From: a sulfur-oxidizing endosymbiont of Gigantopelta aegis
GTDB lineage: Bacteria; Pseudomonadota; Gammaproteobacteria; GRL18
Assembly: GCF_016097415.1 (NCBI RefSeq)
Contig: NZ_JAEHGE010000002.1
Location: forward strand, 186,001-250,000
Length of the DNA: 64,000 nucleotides
Reading direction: 5' to 3'
This document shows, one piece after another, positions 18,431 through 29,321 of this stretch. The translations under genes were made by a program, and so were the position numbers. Each line of letters starts with the position of its first letter. Within the stretch, counting starts at the first letter, position 1. The notes below the pieces were generated by a model. That model made no database searches. It had not been told where the DNA came from and saw only the letters and a list, made by a program, of their open reading frames with translations.

Positions 18431-19914
18431 TGAAATTAACACTTGCTCAAACGGCTGCTGCGCTAGGTGTTGATCTGATTGGCGATGATCGTGAGTTTTC
18501 ACGGCTGAGTATTAATACCCGTACTTTGGAGAAAGGTGACTTATTTGTAGCGATCAAGGGCGATAATTTTGATGCCCATGAATACATTGCTCAGGCAGAA
18601 GAACAAGGGGCTTGTGGTTTAGTGGTAGAACATTGCAGTGATTCTATTTTACCGCAAATTGTCGTTGAAAATACCCGTCAGGCATTTGGTGATATCGCCT
18701 CGTTATGGAGTTCCGCTTTTTCTTTGCCGATTGTGGCGATTACGGGTAGTTGCGGTAAAACCACAGTGAAAGAAATGGTTGCTGCTATCTTTGCTAGAAG
18801 AGATGGCAATACAAGTGTGCAAAAACATGAGCAGGAAACAGTATTAGCGACCAAGGGCAATTTGAATAATGACATTGGTGTACCGTTGACTTTATTGAGA
18901 TTAAATAAGGCACATAAAGTAGCGGTAATCGAAATGGGTGCAAACCATAGAGGTGAAATAAAAAAGTTAGTTAATATTGTGCAACCGGATGTTGCTGTTA
19001 TTACCAATGTGACGCATGCCCATGTCGAAGGCTTTGGCTCAATTGAAGGGATTGCCAAGGCTAAAGCTGAAATTTATACCGGACTAGAAACTAACGGTAC
19101 TGCAGTCATTAATGCCGATGATGATTTTGCTGATTATTGGTTGGATTTTTGTCAACAGCAGCCCAGTGAGAATGGCCAGATAAAGCGTTTGACTTTTGGC
19201 TTGCATCCATCAGCAGATGTCCATGCAGACTATAAACAATTATCAGATGGTTTAGAAATTTTAATGCAAACGCCGAATGGTGAGCAGACAATTCATCTGC
19301 AACAATTTGGTCGTCATAATGTCTATAACGCCTTGACTGCAACCGCAGTGACTATTGCGACAGGTTGTTCAATCGATGATGTTAAAGCCGGGCTGGAAAG
19401 TTTTAAAAATGTGGCAGGCCGTTTAGAGCAAAAATCAGGCATCAATGGCGCTTTGATTTTTGATGATACCTACAATGCTAACCCCGGCTCTGTTCGAGCA
19501 GGAATTGATGCGATAAAACAAGTATCTGATGACATTCACGGTGAAGCTATTTTGGTATTAGGTGATATGGGTGAGTTGGGCGAAGAAGCGCAAGCTCTAC
19601 ATTATCAACTCGGCATTGATGCAGCCTATATGGGGATTAAAAAATTATTTACTGTTGGTGAACTGAGCGAGGAAACTAGCAAAGGGTTTAATTCAATTGT
19701 TTTAGGCCAAAAAGATCAGACGCAAGCAAAGCATTCGAATAATAAAAATAAGCTAATAGAACAGGTAAGAAATACATTGCAAAAGAATAATGTTGTGCTG
19801 GTTAAAGGTTCAAGAAGTATGAAAATGGAAACAGTGGTTGAAGCTTTAGTCAACGATGTGGCTATTCAACAAAACATGAACAATGCACAGCCAATAAAAA
19901 AGGATGAGCAATAA
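18430..19914 (+). CDS. murF: UDP-MurNAc-pentapeptide ligase MurF
   Basis: Adds D-Ala-D-Ala to UDP-MurNAc-tripeptide, the last cytoplasmic step before lipid I. The Mur-ligase N-terminal domain contains [17 protein letters not shown]. The ATP loop is [13 protein letters not shown], followed by [15 protein letters not shown] and [10 protein letters not shown]. The C-terminal domain holds [16 protein letters not shown]. The length of 494 residues is slightly above average. Start and stop overlap murE and mraY by one base each. Confidence 0.96.
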   Translation: MKLTLAQTAAALGVDLIGDDREFSRLSINTRTLEKGDLFVAIKGDNFDAHEYIAQAEEQGACGLVVEHCSDSILPQIVVENTRQAFGDIASLWSSAFSLPIVAITGSCGKTTVKEMVAAIFARRDGNTSVQKHEQETVLATKGNLNNDIGVPLTLLRLNKAHKVAVIEMGANHRGEIKKLVNIVQPDVAVITNVTHAHVEGFGSIEGIAKAKAEIYTGLETNGTAVINADDDFADYWLDFCQQQPSENGQIKRLTFGLHPSADVHADYKQLSDGLEILMQTPNGEQTIHLQQFGRHNVYNALTATAVTIATGCSIDDVKAGLESFKNVAGRLEQKSGINGALIFDDTYNANPGSVRAGIDAIKQVSDDIHGEAILVLGDMGELGEEAQALHYQLGIDAAYMGIKKLFTVGELSEETSKGFNSIVLGQKDQTQAKHSNNKNKLIEQVRNTLQKNNVVLVKGSRSMKMETVVEALVNDVAIQQNMNNAQPIKKDEQ

Positions 19915-20996
19915 TGTTATTAGCTCTGGCAGAATATTTATCGCAATACTATAGCGCATTCAATGTATTTTCTTACCTTACATTAAGAGCTATTTTAGGT
20001 ATTTTAACTGCCTTATCAATTGCGCTATTAGTTGGTCCTTACATGATCAAAAAATTAAGCCATAAACAAATTGGTCAGGTGATTAGAGACGATGGGCCAG
20101 AAAGTCATTTTAGTAAAGCCGGTACGCCAACTATGGGGGGGGCATTAATTCTGGTCGCCATTGCTGTGAGTACCTTACTTTGGGGCGACTTAAATAATCA
20201 TTATGTCTGGGTGGTGTTAATTGTTACTTTATTGTTTGGTGTTGTAGGCTGGATCGATGATTATCGCAAGGTGGTTCATAAAGATACTAAGGGTTTAATT
20301 GCCCGGCATAAATATTTTTGGCAAAGCCTGATTGGTTTGGGTGCCGCGATTTATTTGTATATGAATGCACAATCTGCAAATGAAACGCTGTTGCTGATCC
20401 CGTTTATGAAAGATGTCTTTATTGATTTGGGGCCTTTTTATATTTTACTCACCTATTTGGTTATTGTGGGTAGTAGTAATGCCGTTAATTTAACCGATGG
20501 TTTGGATGGTTTGGCTATTATGCCTACAGTGATGGTGGCAGGTGCCTTAGGCATATTTGCTTATTTGACAGGACATTATAATTTTTCAAATTATTTAGGC
20601 ATTCCATACATTCATGGCGTGGGTGAAATTGTTGTAATTTGTGCCGCTTTTGTAGGGGCAGGCTTAGGGTTTTTATGGTTTAACACTTACCCCGCACAGG
20701 TATTTATGGGTGATGTGGGTGCCTTGGCGCTTGGTGCAGGTCTGGGCATTATTGCGGTGGTGGTAAGACAGGAAATTATCTTATTTATTATGGGTGGTGT
20801 TTTTGTCATGGAAACCGTCTCGGTCATTTTACAGGTTGCTTCTTATAAATTAACCGGACGACGTATTTTTAGAATGGCACCGATTCATCATCACTTTGAA
20901 TTAAAAGGCTGGCCTGAGCCAAGAGTGATTGTACGTTTTTGGATTATTACCGTTATTTTGGTATTAATTGGTTTGGCATCATTAAAGATTCGTTAA
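19914..20996 (+). CDS. mraY: Phospho-MurNAc-pentapeptide transferase MraY
   Basis: Integral membrane enzyme that transfers phospho-MurNAc-pentapeptide to undecaprenyl phosphate, forming lipid I. The 360-residue protein has about ten hydrophobic helices and the family motifs [15 protein letters not shown] (acidic pair), [12 protein letters not shown] and the C-terminal histidine loop [13 protein letters not shown]. Placed between murF and murD as usual. Confidence 0.97.
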   Translation: MLLALAEYLSQYYSAFNVFSYLTLRAILGILTALSIALLVGPYMIKKLSHKQIGQVIRDDGPESHFSKAGTPTMGGALILVAIAVSTLLWGDLNNHYVWVVLIVTLLFGVVGWIDDYRKVVHKDTKGLIARHKYFWQSLIGLGAAIYLYMNAQSANETLLLIPFMKDVFIDLGPFYILLTYLVIVGSSNAVNLTDGLDGLAIMPTVMVAGALGIFAYLTGHYNFSNYLGIPYIHGVGEIVVICAAFVGAGLGFLWFNTYPAQVFMGDVGALALGAGLGIIAVVVRQEIILFIMGGVFVMETVSVILQVASYKLTGRRIFRMAPIHHHFELKGWPEPRVIVRFWIITVILVLIGLASLKIR

Positions 20997-21010
20997 AACG
21001 AAATAATCAA

Positions 21011-22450
21011 ATGAACAATATTGCACATGACAAACAAATCGATTTTAGCTCAGCCACATTAATTGTGGGTATGGGTAGCACGGGTTTGTCGTGTGCGCGT
21101 TATTTACAAGCAAGAAGTTGTCCCTTTGCTTTTGCTGATAGTCGTAATACACCACCATCATTGGCTGAGGTAAAGAAACAGTTTACACCATTAGAGATTT
21201 TAACGGGTGATTTTGAATTTGCAACATTTGCACAATATAAACAAATTATTGTGAGTCCAGGTGTTTCAATTCGCAGTAAATTGTTTGTGTCGCTGGCAGA
21301 AAAAGGCTGCAATATCATGGGTGATATTGAAGTGTTTGCCCAAGTGGTTAAAAAGCCCGTCATTGCGATCACCGGTTCCAATGGTAAGAGTACGGTAACA
21401 ACACTGGTAGAAAAAATAGCGCAGGATTGTGGCATCAAAACTATTGCCGGAGGCAATTTAGGCATCCCTGTTTTGGATTTATTGTCATCAGATAGCGACT
21501 TATATATTTTAGAATTATCCAGCTTTCAATTGGAAACAACTGATAGCTTAGAGACAGTTTCAGCTACGGTGCTCAATGTCAGTGAAGATCATATGGATCG
21601 TTATAAGAGTCTGGATGATTATCGACAGGTTAAAGAAAGTATTTATCATAATACCCAGAATGCCATTGTTAATAGTGATGAAAAAATTACCTGCCAGCGA
21701 GTCATTAGGGCATTAGATGAGAAGCAGGAAAATTATGCAATTATTACTTTTGGTGAACAAGCACTCAGTGATTATACGGGGATAAAAACAAGCTATTTTT
21801 TACAAGCAGATAGAACATTAATGAATGCTGGTAATGAAATTATGTCCGCGACCGAGATTAAAATAAAAGGTACCTATAACTATTTAAATATTTTAGCGGC
21901 ATTGGCACTACTTGAGCCTTTGGCTCTGGATCAAGTACAGCAAGTTAAGGCAATTAAAACTTATAAGGGCTTGGCTCATCGCTGCGAATGGATTGCCAGT
22001 GTAAATGACGTTGAGTTTTATAATGATTCAAAAGGGACAAACACCGGCTCAACGATTGCTGCCATTAATGCTTTTTCATTGGCTACTGAAAATAATCATA
22101 GCCAAAAGACAGTGATTCTAATTGCGGGTGGTGAGGGTAAAGACGCTGATTTTACCGGCTTAGGTATCAGCATAGAAGAAAAAATAAAAGCCACTGTTTT
22201 AATGGGTGTTGATGCAGAGCTTATAAAAATATCAGCTCTGAATGCCGGTGCAAAAAATGATTCAATTTATGCAGTAGAGACAATGTCAGAGGCAGTATCA
22301 ACCGCTGTGAAATTAGCCGATAGCGGTGATGTGGTTTTGTTTTCTCCAGCCTGTGCCAGTTTTGATATGTATAAAAATTATATGCAACGTGGAGATGATT
22401 TTAAAGAAAAAGTACTGGCTTTGAAAAAGGAGTTAAGAAATGCCAGTTAA
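21011..22450 (+). CDS. murD: UDP-MurNAc-L-alanine:D-glutamate ligase MurD
   Basis: Adds D-glutamate to UDP-MurNAc-L-Ala. The ATG at 21011, 14 bases after mraY, is preferred to an earlier frame that would run into mraY. Visible motifs are the N-terminal nucleotide-like fold (IVGMGSTGLSCARYL), ATP loop ITGSNGKSTVTTL, GGNLGIPVLDLL, ELSSFQLETT, NVSEDHMDRY and FYNDSKGTNTGST. At 479 residues it is a little longer than the E. coli enzyme. It overlaps ftsW by 11 bases. Confidence 0.96.
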   Translation: MNNIAHDKQIDFSSATLIVGMGSTGLSCARYLQARSCPFAFADSRNTPPSLAEVKKQFTPLEILTGDFEFATFAQYKQIIVSPGVSIRSKLFVSLAEKGCNIMGDIEVFAQVVKKPVIAITGSNGKSTVTTLVEKIAQDCGIKTIAGGNLGIPVLDLLSSDSDLYILELSSFQLETTDSLETVSATVLNVSEDHMDRYKSLDDYRQVKESIYHNTQNAIVNSDEKITCQRVIRALDEKQENYAIITFGEQALSDYTGIKTSYFLQADRTLMNAGNEIMSATEIKIKGTYNYLNILAALALLEPLALDQVQQVKAIKTYKGLAHRCEWIASVNDVEFYNDSKGTNTGSTIAAINAFSLATENNHSQKTVILIAGGEGKDADFTGLGISIEEKIKATVLMGVDAELIKISALNAGAKNDSIYAVETMSEAVSTAVKLADSGDVVLFSPACASFDMYKNYMQRGDDFKEKVLALKKELRNAS

Positions 22451-23846
22451 AATTACTGTTAATAATGGCAGACGGGATCATTCCAATGATCCTTCTTTGA
22501 CTGATATGTTTCAGCAAAGCGCCGAAAAACGTAATCAACAATCTGTAAAAATATCTGTAAAAAAAACGGTAAAAGAACCATTAAAAAAAGCAGTAAAAAA
22601 GAAAAGTAGTAAAAAAGTAGCGGTTACGATAAGTCAGCATATAGAGAATCAAAAATGGTTATTAGATCCCTGGGTATTATTAATCAGCATTACTATTATT
22701 TCTTTGGGAATTATTATGGTGGGCTCGGCATCAATTTCAATTGCTGAACGCAATAATGGTGAACCTTTTTATTATTTATATCGACAATTAATTGCAGCAG
22801 GATTAGGGCTAGGAATTGGTACGGCAGTTCTTTTTACACCAATGAAATTCTGGCAGAGTATTGGTCCGATTATTTTATTAATAGGACTGATGTTATTAAT
22901 TGCAGTACTCATTCCTGGCATAGGCCGGGAAATTAATGGTAGTTCAAGATGGATACCCATGGGGGTATTTAATCTTCAAGTCTCAGAATTGATTAAGCTG
23001 GCTATGGTGATTTATCTGGCGGGTTATATGGTTAGACATAATGAAAACGTGAGGAAAACCATTAAAGGTTTTTTTATGCCCATGATGGTACTCGCAGGCG
23101 TCGCTGTATTACTCTTGTTAGAACCTGACTTGGGGGTGACGGTGGTTATTTCTGCAACGGCATTAGGGATGTTATTTTTAGGCGGTGTTAGATTGTGGCA
23201 ATTTATCATTTTAATTTTACTATTGGCATTTTGCTTTTATTGGTTAATTGTTTTAGAACCTTATCGTATGGAGCGATTACAGTCCTTTATGAATCCATGG
23301 GCAGATCCATTTGATAGTGGTTTTCAGTTAACTCAGTCCTTAATTGCCTTTGGACGGGGAGAACTAACCGGTGTGGGTTTGGGTAATAGTATACAAAAAT
23401 TATTTTATTTGCCCGAAGGTCATACAGATTTTTTATTTGCAGTATTAGCTGAAGAATTAGGCGCTGTGGGAGCTATATCAGTAATTGCCTTATTTAGTGC
23501 ATTGGTGAGCCGCATTTTTGTCTTAGCAAGGAAGGCTGATTTAGCGAAGCAAACTTTTTCTGCCTATGTCATGTTTGGCTTGGCAATATGGATTGGCTTA
23601 CAAGCCTTTGTCAATATTGCCGTAAACATGGGGGTTTTGCCAACCAAGGGTTTGACCCTGCCGATGATGAGTTATGGCGGCAGTAGTATGATGATTATGT
23701 GTGTGGTGATTGCTTTGGTTTTACGAGCAGAGCATGAGACTCGTTTTAAATATCCCCTAGGGAGTTTTATTTGGGATAAGAAAAATTGGCAACATGCGAG
23801 AACACTACACGTTAAATCGCAGCTAAAATCGAGAATGGCTTTTTAA
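22440..23846 (+). CDS. ftsW: Septal peptidoglycan polymerase FtsW
   Basis: SEDS-family glycosyltransferase that polymerises lipid II at the septum together with FtsI. About ten membrane helices begin near residue 78 (WVLLISITIISLGIIMVGSAS). Family motifs include GREINGSSRWI, LLLEPDLG, MNPWADPFDSGFQL and LPEGHTDFLFAVLAEELG (a conserved SEDS loop), then SYGGSSM. The cytoplasmic N-terminus is unusually long (about 75 residues) and lysine-rich, with short KKAVKK-like repeats. The start overlaps murD, with AAGGAG 8 bases upstream. Confidence 0.96.
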   Translation: MPVKITVNNGRRDHSNDPSLTDMFQQSAEKRNQQSVKISVKKTVKEPLKKAVKKKSSKKVAVTISQHIENQKWLLDPWVLLISITIISLGIIMVGSASISIAERNNGEPFYYLYRQLIAAGLGLGIGTAVLFTPMKFWQSIGPIILLIGLMLLIAVLIPGIGREINGSSRWIPMGVFNLQVSELIKLAMVIYLAGYMVRHNENVRKTIKGFFMPMMVLAGVAVLLLLEPDLGVTVVISATALGMLFLGGVRLWQFIILILLLAFCFYWLIVLEPYRMERLQSFMNPWADPFDSGFQLTQSLIAFGRGELTGVGLGNSIQKLFYLPEGHTDFLFAVLAEELGAVGAISVIALFSALVSRIFVLARKADLAKQTFSAYVMFGLAIWIGLQAFVNIAVNMGVLPTKGLTLPMMSYGGSSMMIMCVVIALVLRAEHETRFKYPLGSFIWDKKNWQHARTLHVKSQLKSRMAF

Positions 23847-23847
23847 T

Positions 23848-24996
23848 ATGACACAGACTCATGACACTAAAAGTAGAATGACAAGTATCTTGATAATGGC
23901 CGGTGGTACGGGGGGGCATATATTTCCTGCACTGGCAACGGCTGAAATTTTAAGACAAAGAGATGTGCATGTTGAATGGTTGGGAACAAGAAAGGGTATG
24001 GAAGCAAAGCTAGTGCCTGCTCATGATTTTGCCATCAATTTTATCGACATTAGTGGCTTACGCGGCAAGGGTATTAAAACGATTTTATTACTGCCATTTA
24101 AATTATTAAGGGCAATGTATCAAACCATGCAGGTTTATAAAAAAGTGCAACCCGATGTGGTATTGGGCATGGGAGGCTTTGTTACTGGTCCCGGTGGAAT
24201 TGTAGGATGGTTAACAGGAAGACCCTTGGTTTTGCATGAGCAAAATGCTATTGCTGGAATGACCAATAAAATTTTATTGCGCTTTGCAAAAAGTGTCTTA
24301 GCGGCATTTCCAGGGGCATTTGGTGATAAGGCAAATGCAGTAAGAGTTATTGGCAATCCAGTAAGAAAAGAAATTACGGCATTGGCTACACCTGAAGTGC
24401 GTTTTGAAAATAAATCGTCGAATAAAGCAGGAATGAATATTTTAATAGTCGGCGGTAGCTTAGGGGCGACTGCTTTAAATGAAAAAATACCTGAGGCGCT
24501 GATAAAAATTCAGAACGAAGGCTTATTAGAACAAAGTGCGTTTGATTCAATCTATGTTAGACATCAATGTGGTGAAAAAAATGTCTCTGAAACAGAGAAA
24601 AATTATACAGAATTATCAAGCGATACAATAACTGTTGAGGTGATGCCATTTATTGATGATATGGCAAAAAACTATGCCTGGGCAGATTTAATTATTTGTC
24701 GCTCAGGCGCTTTAACGGTGAGTGAAATTGCGGCAGCTGGTGTGGCCTCACTGTTAGTGCCTTATCCGTATGCAGTGGATGATCACCAAACTGCCAATGC
24801 GGCTTATCTTGCCGATCAGGGTGCAGCATTTTTGGTGCAACAAGATAACTTAGCAATAGAAACATTAGTTGATATTTTAATGACCTTAGATAAGAAAAAA
24901 TTATTAAGTATGGCGATAAAAGCACGTGAACTTTCCATTGATAATGCCGCTGAAGTTGTGGCTGATGAATGTATGCGCTTAGCAGGACAAGCATAA
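23848..24996 (+). CDS. murG: MurG N-acetylglucosaminyltransferase
   Basis: Peripheral membrane GT28 enzyme that adds GlcNAc to lipid I, giving lipid II. The N-terminal glycine-rich loop reads [17 protein letters not shown], and [11 protein letters not shown] and [13 protein letters not shown] follow. The C-terminal UDP-GlcNAc-binding domain has [12 protein letters not shown] and [17 protein letters not shown] later in-frame ATG (residue 11) is a possible alternative start. The stop overlaps the murC start (TAATG). Confidence 0.96.
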   Translation: MTQTHDTKSRMTSILIMAGGTGGHIFPALATAEILRQRDVHVEWLGTRKGMEAKLVPAHDFAINFIDISGLRGKGIKTILLLPFKLLRAMYQTMQVYKKVQPDVVLGMGGFVTGPGGIVGWLTGRPLVLHEQNAIAGMTNKILLRFAKSVLAAFPGAFGDKANAVRVIGNPVRKEITALATPEVRFENKSSNKAGMNILIVGGSLGATALNEKIPEALIKIQNEGLLEQSAFDSIYVRHQCGEKNVSETEKNYTELSSDTITVEVMPFIDDMAKNYAWADLIICRSGALTVSEIAAAGVASLLVPYPYAVDDHQTANAAYLADQGAAFLVQQDNLAIETLVDILMTLDKKKLLSMAIKARELSIDNAAEVVADECMRLAGQA

Positions 24997-26435
24997 TGAC
25001 TTTGAGTACAGAAAATACTGAACTGTCCATGGGACGAATCAAACATATTTATTTCATCGGTATCGGTGGTGCAGGTATGAGTGGAATTGCTGAAGTCTTA
25101 TTAAATATGGGCTATCAAGTATCAGGCTCTGATTTACAGCGCAGCAAGGTAACCGAACGTCTGGAAAAAGCAGGGGCAACCATTTATCAAGGCCATAATG
25201 CCGAGCAGGTTGATGATGCGCATGTAGTCGTGACTTCAACGGCGGTGAATGCAGAAAATCCTGAAGTCTTACGTGCCAAAGCATTAAGAGTGCCCATCAT
25301 TCCACGTGCTGAAATGCTGGCGGAATTGATGCGTTTTAAGTATGGCATTGCCATTGCCGGAACGCATGGTAAAACCACAACAACCAGTTTGGTTGCCAGT
25401 GTCCTGGCTGAAGGCGGTATGGATCCTACCTTTGTGATCGGTGGCAAACTGAATAGTGCCGGTACTAACGCTAAATTAGGGGCGAGCAAGTATTTAGTGG
25501 CAGAAGCTGATGAAAGTGATGCCTCGTTTTTACACCTACAGCCTATGATTTCGGTTGTGACCAATATAGAAGCCGATCACATGGCTACTTATGGCGGTGA
25601 TTTTGAAAAATTAAAAGCGACGTTTAATGAGTTTTTACACCAATTGCCTTTTTATGGTCTTGCAGTTTTATGTATTGATGATGAAGTTGTGGCTGAATTG
25701 GTGGATGACATCAGTAAGCCGGTTAGAACCTATGGCTTAAATAATGACAATGCTGATGTTCAGGCTTTTGATATTAGACAAACATTAAATAAAACGGCAT
25801 TTAAAGTGTCATGTAAAAATGCTCAGGGTGAGCATAGTGACTGGATTGAAATAACTTTGAATATGCCAGGCTTACATAATGTGCAAAATGCCCTAGCTTC
25901 AATTGTTATTGCTATTGAGTTAGGCGTTGAAAAAGATAAAATTATTCAGGCATTGGGAAAATTTGAAGGTATTGGACGACGTTTTCAAATGTATGGTGAA
26001 CTTGATATTGCCGGTCGTCAGGTACAGTTAATTGATGATTATGGCCACCATCCCACGGAAGTGGAAGCGACAATTAATGCGATACGCAGTGGTTGGCCTG
26101 AGAAGCGTTTAGTCGTGCTATTTCAACCTCATCGTTATAGCCGAACCCGGGATTTATTTGAAGATTTTGTTTATGCCCTGAGCCAGGTTGATCAACTCTT
26201 GTTATTAGAAGTTTATTCAGCAGGTGAAGACGTGGTTGCTGGTGCGGATTCAAGAGCCTTGAGTCGCTCAATAAGAAATCGGGGCAAGGTTGATCCTATT
26301 TTTATTGAACAACATGAACAAATTAATGAAGTGCTGGAAGAAATGATCCAAGAGGGCGATATATTATTAACGTTGGGAGCAGGTAATGTAGGGGCTATAG
26401 GTAGTGCAATTTTTGAAAAATTTAAAAGTCATTAG
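24996..26435 (+). CDS. murC: UDP-MurNAc:L-alanine ligase MurC
   Basis: First amino-acid-adding enzyme of the precursor pathway. The ATG at 24996 shares a base with the murG stop and is preferred to a frame starting inside murG. Motifs are [18 protein letters not shown] at the N-terminus, ATP loop [31 protein letters not shown] and [14 protein letters not shown], followed by FQPHRYSRT. Length 479 residues is typical. Confidence 0.97.
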   Translation: MTLSTENTELSMGRIKHIYFIGIGGAGMSGIAEVLLNMGYQVSGSDLQRSKVTERLEKAGATIYQGHNAEQVDDAHVVVTSTAVNAENPEVLRAKALRVPIIPRAEMLAELMRFKYGIAIAGTHGKTTTTSLVASVLAEGGMDPTFVIGGKLNSAGTNAKLGASKYLVAEADESDASFLHLQPMISVVTNIEADHMATYGGDFEKLKATFNEFLHQLPFYGLAVLCIDDEVVAELVDDISKPVRTYGLNNDNADVQAFDIRQTLNKTAFKVSCKNAQGEHSDWIEITLNMPGLHNVQNALASIVIAIELGVEKDKIIQALGKFEGIGRRFQMYGELDIAGRQVQLIDDYGHHPTEVEATINAIRSGWPEKRLVVLFQPHRYSRTRDLFEDFVYALSQVDQLLLLEVYSAGEDVVAGADSRALSRSIRNRGKVDPIFIEQHEQINEVLEEMIQEGDILLTLGAGNVGAIGSAIFEKFKSH

Positions 26436-26457
26436 CAGTAGTCTTTGATATAAAGAA

Positions 26458-27426
26458 ATGATAAAAACAGCCCTACAAACTTTATTAACTCAAGCAGTAG
26501 AAGATGACAAACTGCACGGTTCTTTAAAATGTAATGAGGTATTATCACGCTATACAACATGGCGTATTGGTGGCGAGGCAGAATGTTTTTATCAGCCTGA
26601 AAGTGAAGCTGATTTACAAATGATATTTAAATTGTTGCCTCAGGCAACACCTATTGTTTGGATTGGCTTAGGTAGCAATTTATTGGTACGTGATGGTGGT
26701 GTTAAAGGACTCATTATTTATACCAATGGGGTATTAAATAGTTTACAGATTGATTGTGACAATGATGATAGCCAAAGCTGCTTTATTACCGCTCAGGCGG
26801 GAGTCGCCTGTGCAATATTTGCTAGAAAATCAGCACATAAAAACATTAATGGTGCAGAGTTTTTATCCGGAATTCCCGGAACGATTGGTGGGGCATTGGC
26901 GATGAATGCGGGGGCTTTTGGTGGTGAAACATGGCGGCATGTAGAAACAGTGAAAATGATTAATCAGGTAGGTGAAATTATCTGTCGGACAGTTGATGAA
27001 TTTGATGTCTCATATCGTGCTGTCGATCAACGTGGACGCAATGAATGGTTTATCAGTGCAAATTTTAAATTTCCGCAGGATGAACAAGGCTTATTAGCAA
27101 GTAAAGAAAAAATTAAACAGTTGTTAAAAAAACGCGCTGAGACTCAGCCAACTAAGCAGGCTAATGCGGGTTCTGTGTTTAAGAATCCAGAGGGTGATTT
27201 TGCCGCACGATTAATTGAATCTTGTGAGCTCAAAGGGTTTTCAATTAATGATGCTCAGGTATCGCCTAAGCATGCTAACTTTATTATTAATAAAGCCAAG
27301 GCAAGAGCCATTGATGTGGAAACATTAATAGTAAAAATACAAGAGACAGTTTTTGCTAAACACCAAATTAAATTGCAAACAGAAGTCAAAGTGATTGGAG
27401 AAAAGAAGGCCGAATATGAACGCTAG
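26458..27426 (+). CDS. murB: UDP-N-acetylenolpyruvoylglucosamine reductase MurB
   Basis: FAD-dependent enzyme that reduces UDP-GlcNAc-enolpyruvate to UDP-MurNAc. The FAD-binding region includes YTTWRIGGEAECFYQP, WIGLGSNLLVRDGGVKG, FLSGIPGTIGGALAMNAGAFG and SYRAVDQRG. The C-terminal active-site region AGSVFKNPEGDFAARLIE with SPKHANFIIN is that of MurB type I. At 322 residues it is intact. It overlaps ddl by 11 bases. Confidence 0.96.
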   Translation: MIKTALQTLLTQAVEDDKLHGSLKCNEVLSRYTTWRIGGEAECFYQPESEADLQMIFKLLPQATPIVWIGLGSNLLVRDGGVKGLIIYTNGVLNSLQIDCDNDDSQSCFITAQAGVACAIFARKSAHKNINGAEFLSGIPGTIGGALAMNAGAFGGETWRHVETVKMINQVGEIICRTVDEFDVSYRAVDQRGRNEWFISANFKFPQDEQGLLASKEKIKQLLKKRAETQPTKQANAGSVFKNPEGDFAARLIESCELKGFSINDAQVSPKHANFIINKAKARAIDVETLIVKIQETVFAKHQIKLQTEVKVIGEKKAEYER

Positions 27427-28405
27427 TGCTAATGACAATCAGCAGACAGAGGTATTAGCAAAGTTGGGACGTGTTGCTGTTCTTATGGGCGGTGATTCAG
27501 CCGAGCGAGGCGTATCTTTGAAAAGTGGTGCGGCGGCTTTGGCGGCATTACAACGTAAAGGCATTGATGCTTTTGCTTTGGATTTACGCTTTAAACAAGA
27601 AGAGGCAAGTATTTGTCAGCAATTGAATGCTAATCCATTTGATACAGCATTTATTGCCTTGCATGGCCGTGGTGGTGAAGATGGTGTGATTCAGGGCGTT
27701 TTGGAAGCATTAAATATTCCCTATAGTGGTTGTGGTGTAGCCGCTTCTGCAATAGGCATGGATAAATTACGGACTAAATTAGTTTGGGCGGGTGCAGGTT
27801 TATCGACCCCGGCATTTGAACTAATAAAGTCTGAAGTAATTGCTGAACAAGTGACAGATGATTTATTAGCTGGGATTGAACAATCATTAAGTTTTCCAAT
27901 GATGGTAAAGCCTGCTCATGAAGGTTCTAGTATTGGTATGAACAAGGCTGATGATAAAACATCATTGCGTGATGCGCTTAATACGGCGGCACAATATGAT
28001 AGTGAAATTTTAGTGGAGCAATGGATTACAGGTAAAGAATATACGGGTGCTGTTTTACAGGGGCAAGCCTTAGCTTTAATACGCCTGGAAACACCCCGTG
28101 AGTTCTATGATTATCAGGCTAAATATGTGTCAGACGATACCACTTATCTTTGCCCCTGTGGTTTGGATGAACAACTGGAAAAGCAATATCAGGCATTAGT
28201 TATTGATGCTTTTGAATGTGTAGGCGCACAAGGCTGGGGACGTGTTGATTTTATGTGTGATGAACAGGACAAAGCCTGGCTGATAGAAATTAATACGGTA
28301 CCGGGGTTGACTGATCATAGTTTGGTGCCGATGGCGGCAAAAAATAATGGCATTGAGTTTGATGATTTAATTGTAAAAATATTATTAACTGCTCACTCAA
28401 TATAA
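27416..28405 (+). CDS. ddl: D-alanine:D-alanine ligase
   Basis: ATP-grasp enzyme that makes the D-Ala-D-Ala used by MurF. The ATG at 27416 gives 329 residues; an earlier frame start lies deeper in murB and lacks a better ribosome site. Motifs are VLMGGDSAERGVSLKSG, ALHGRGGEDGVIQG, SGCGVAASAIGMDK, KPAHEGSSIGM and the metal-binding LIEINTVPGLTDHSLVPMAA. The dcw location corresponds to ddlB of E. coli. Confidence 0.95.
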   Translation: MNASANDNQQTEVLAKLGRVAVLMGGDSAERGVSLKSGAAALAALQRKGIDAFALDLRFKQEEASICQQLNANPFDTAFIALHGRGGEDGVIQGVLEALNIPYSGCGVAASAIGMDKLRTKLVWAGAGLSTPAFELIKSEVIAEQVTDDLLAGIEQSLSFPMMVKPAHEGSSIGMNKADDKTSLRDALNTAAQYDSEILVEQWITGKEYTGAVLQGQALALIRLETPREFYDYQAKYVSDDTTYLCPCGLDEQLEKQYQALVIDAFECVGAQGWGRVDFMCDEQDKAWLIEINTVPGLTDHSLVPMAAKNNGIEFDDLIVKILLTAHSI

Positions 28406-28414
28406 TAGACAAGC

Positions 28415-29239
28415 ATGACAGATAAGAGTGAGCAGAAAAAACAGGTTCAGAAAAAGAAGGTGCAATGGAAAAACTTATTAGCTCGCTTATTGTTAATAAT
28501 CGTATTGAGTAGTTTAGTGATAGTAGCTAGTGTTTTTGTTAATTGGTTAGTCAAGCCGGGAAACTTTCCATTTAAAAAAGTGGAACTGGTTAATCAATTA
28601 GCGAATCAAGAGAGTAGAGAGTTGCAGGAAGTTGCGGCAAAGGTATTGAATGGCGGTTTTTTTAGTTTGAATGTCGATTATTTTCGACAGGATTTATTAG
28701 CTAAACTGCCCTGGGTTAAAATGGTTTCAGTGAGAAAAGTTTGGCCAGATAAATTGTTAATTGAAATTACAGAATATAGGCCGGTGGTACGTTGGCAGTC
28801 AGTTGATAAAACGTTGCATCTTCTGAGTCAGGAGGGCGTGATTTTTTCACCCCGATTGACCATGAATCAGAAAGAAAAATTTGCTCGTTTAGCTTTGTTT
28901 TCAGGCCCTGAAAGCAGTGCTGAGACGGTTTTACAACAATGTTTTACAATGAATAACAATTTGAAAAAAATTGCCTTGACGATAAAAAAATGTGGCATGA
29001 ACAAACGTAGAGCATGGTTTCTTGAGTTGACCTCAACGGAGGTGAATCTGCTTGATGATATTGACATTCAATTAGGCAAGGAGAATGTCATGCAACAATT
29101 AGAGCGTTTTGTGCAGGTTTTTTCTGGCAAGTTAAAACGCTATCTAAGCTCAATTGAACGAGTTGATTTACGTTATGCTAATGGATTTAGTGTTAAGTGG
29201 AATGAAGTAAGCAAACGTAACGAAAGTAAAATTAAGTAG
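28415..29239 (+). CDS. ftsQ: Cell division protein FtsQ
   Basis: Bitopic divisome protein bridging FtsL/FtsB and the cytoplasmic ring. A lysine-rich cytoplasmic end (residues 1-24) is followed by a membrane helix (about 25-45), a POTRA domain (about 52-122, including VNYFRQDLLAKLPWVKMVSVRKVWPDKL-like sequence) and a C-terminal beta domain. Length 274 residues is normal. It starts 9 bases after ddl; ftsA follows after 82 bases. Confidence 0.93.
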   Translation: MTDKSEQKKQVQKKKVQWKNLLARLLLIIVLSSLVIVASVFVNWLVKPGNFPFKKVELVNQLANQESRELQEVAAKVLNGGFFSLNVDYFRQDLLAKLPWVKMVSVRKVWPDKLLIEITEYRPVVRWQSVDKTLHLLSQEGVIFSPRLTMNQKEKFARLALFSGPESSAETVLQQCFTMNNNLKKIALTIKKCGMNKRRAWFLELTSTEVNLLDDIDIQLGKENVMQQLERFVQVFSGKLKRYLSSIERVDLRYANGFSVKWNEVSKRNESKIK

Positions 29240-29321
29240 CAACATAAGTAACATAAGTGCAATATAAATATAACAATAAATCTCTTATAAACAGAGCAGG
29301 GAATAGGATTAAAAAAGGCAT

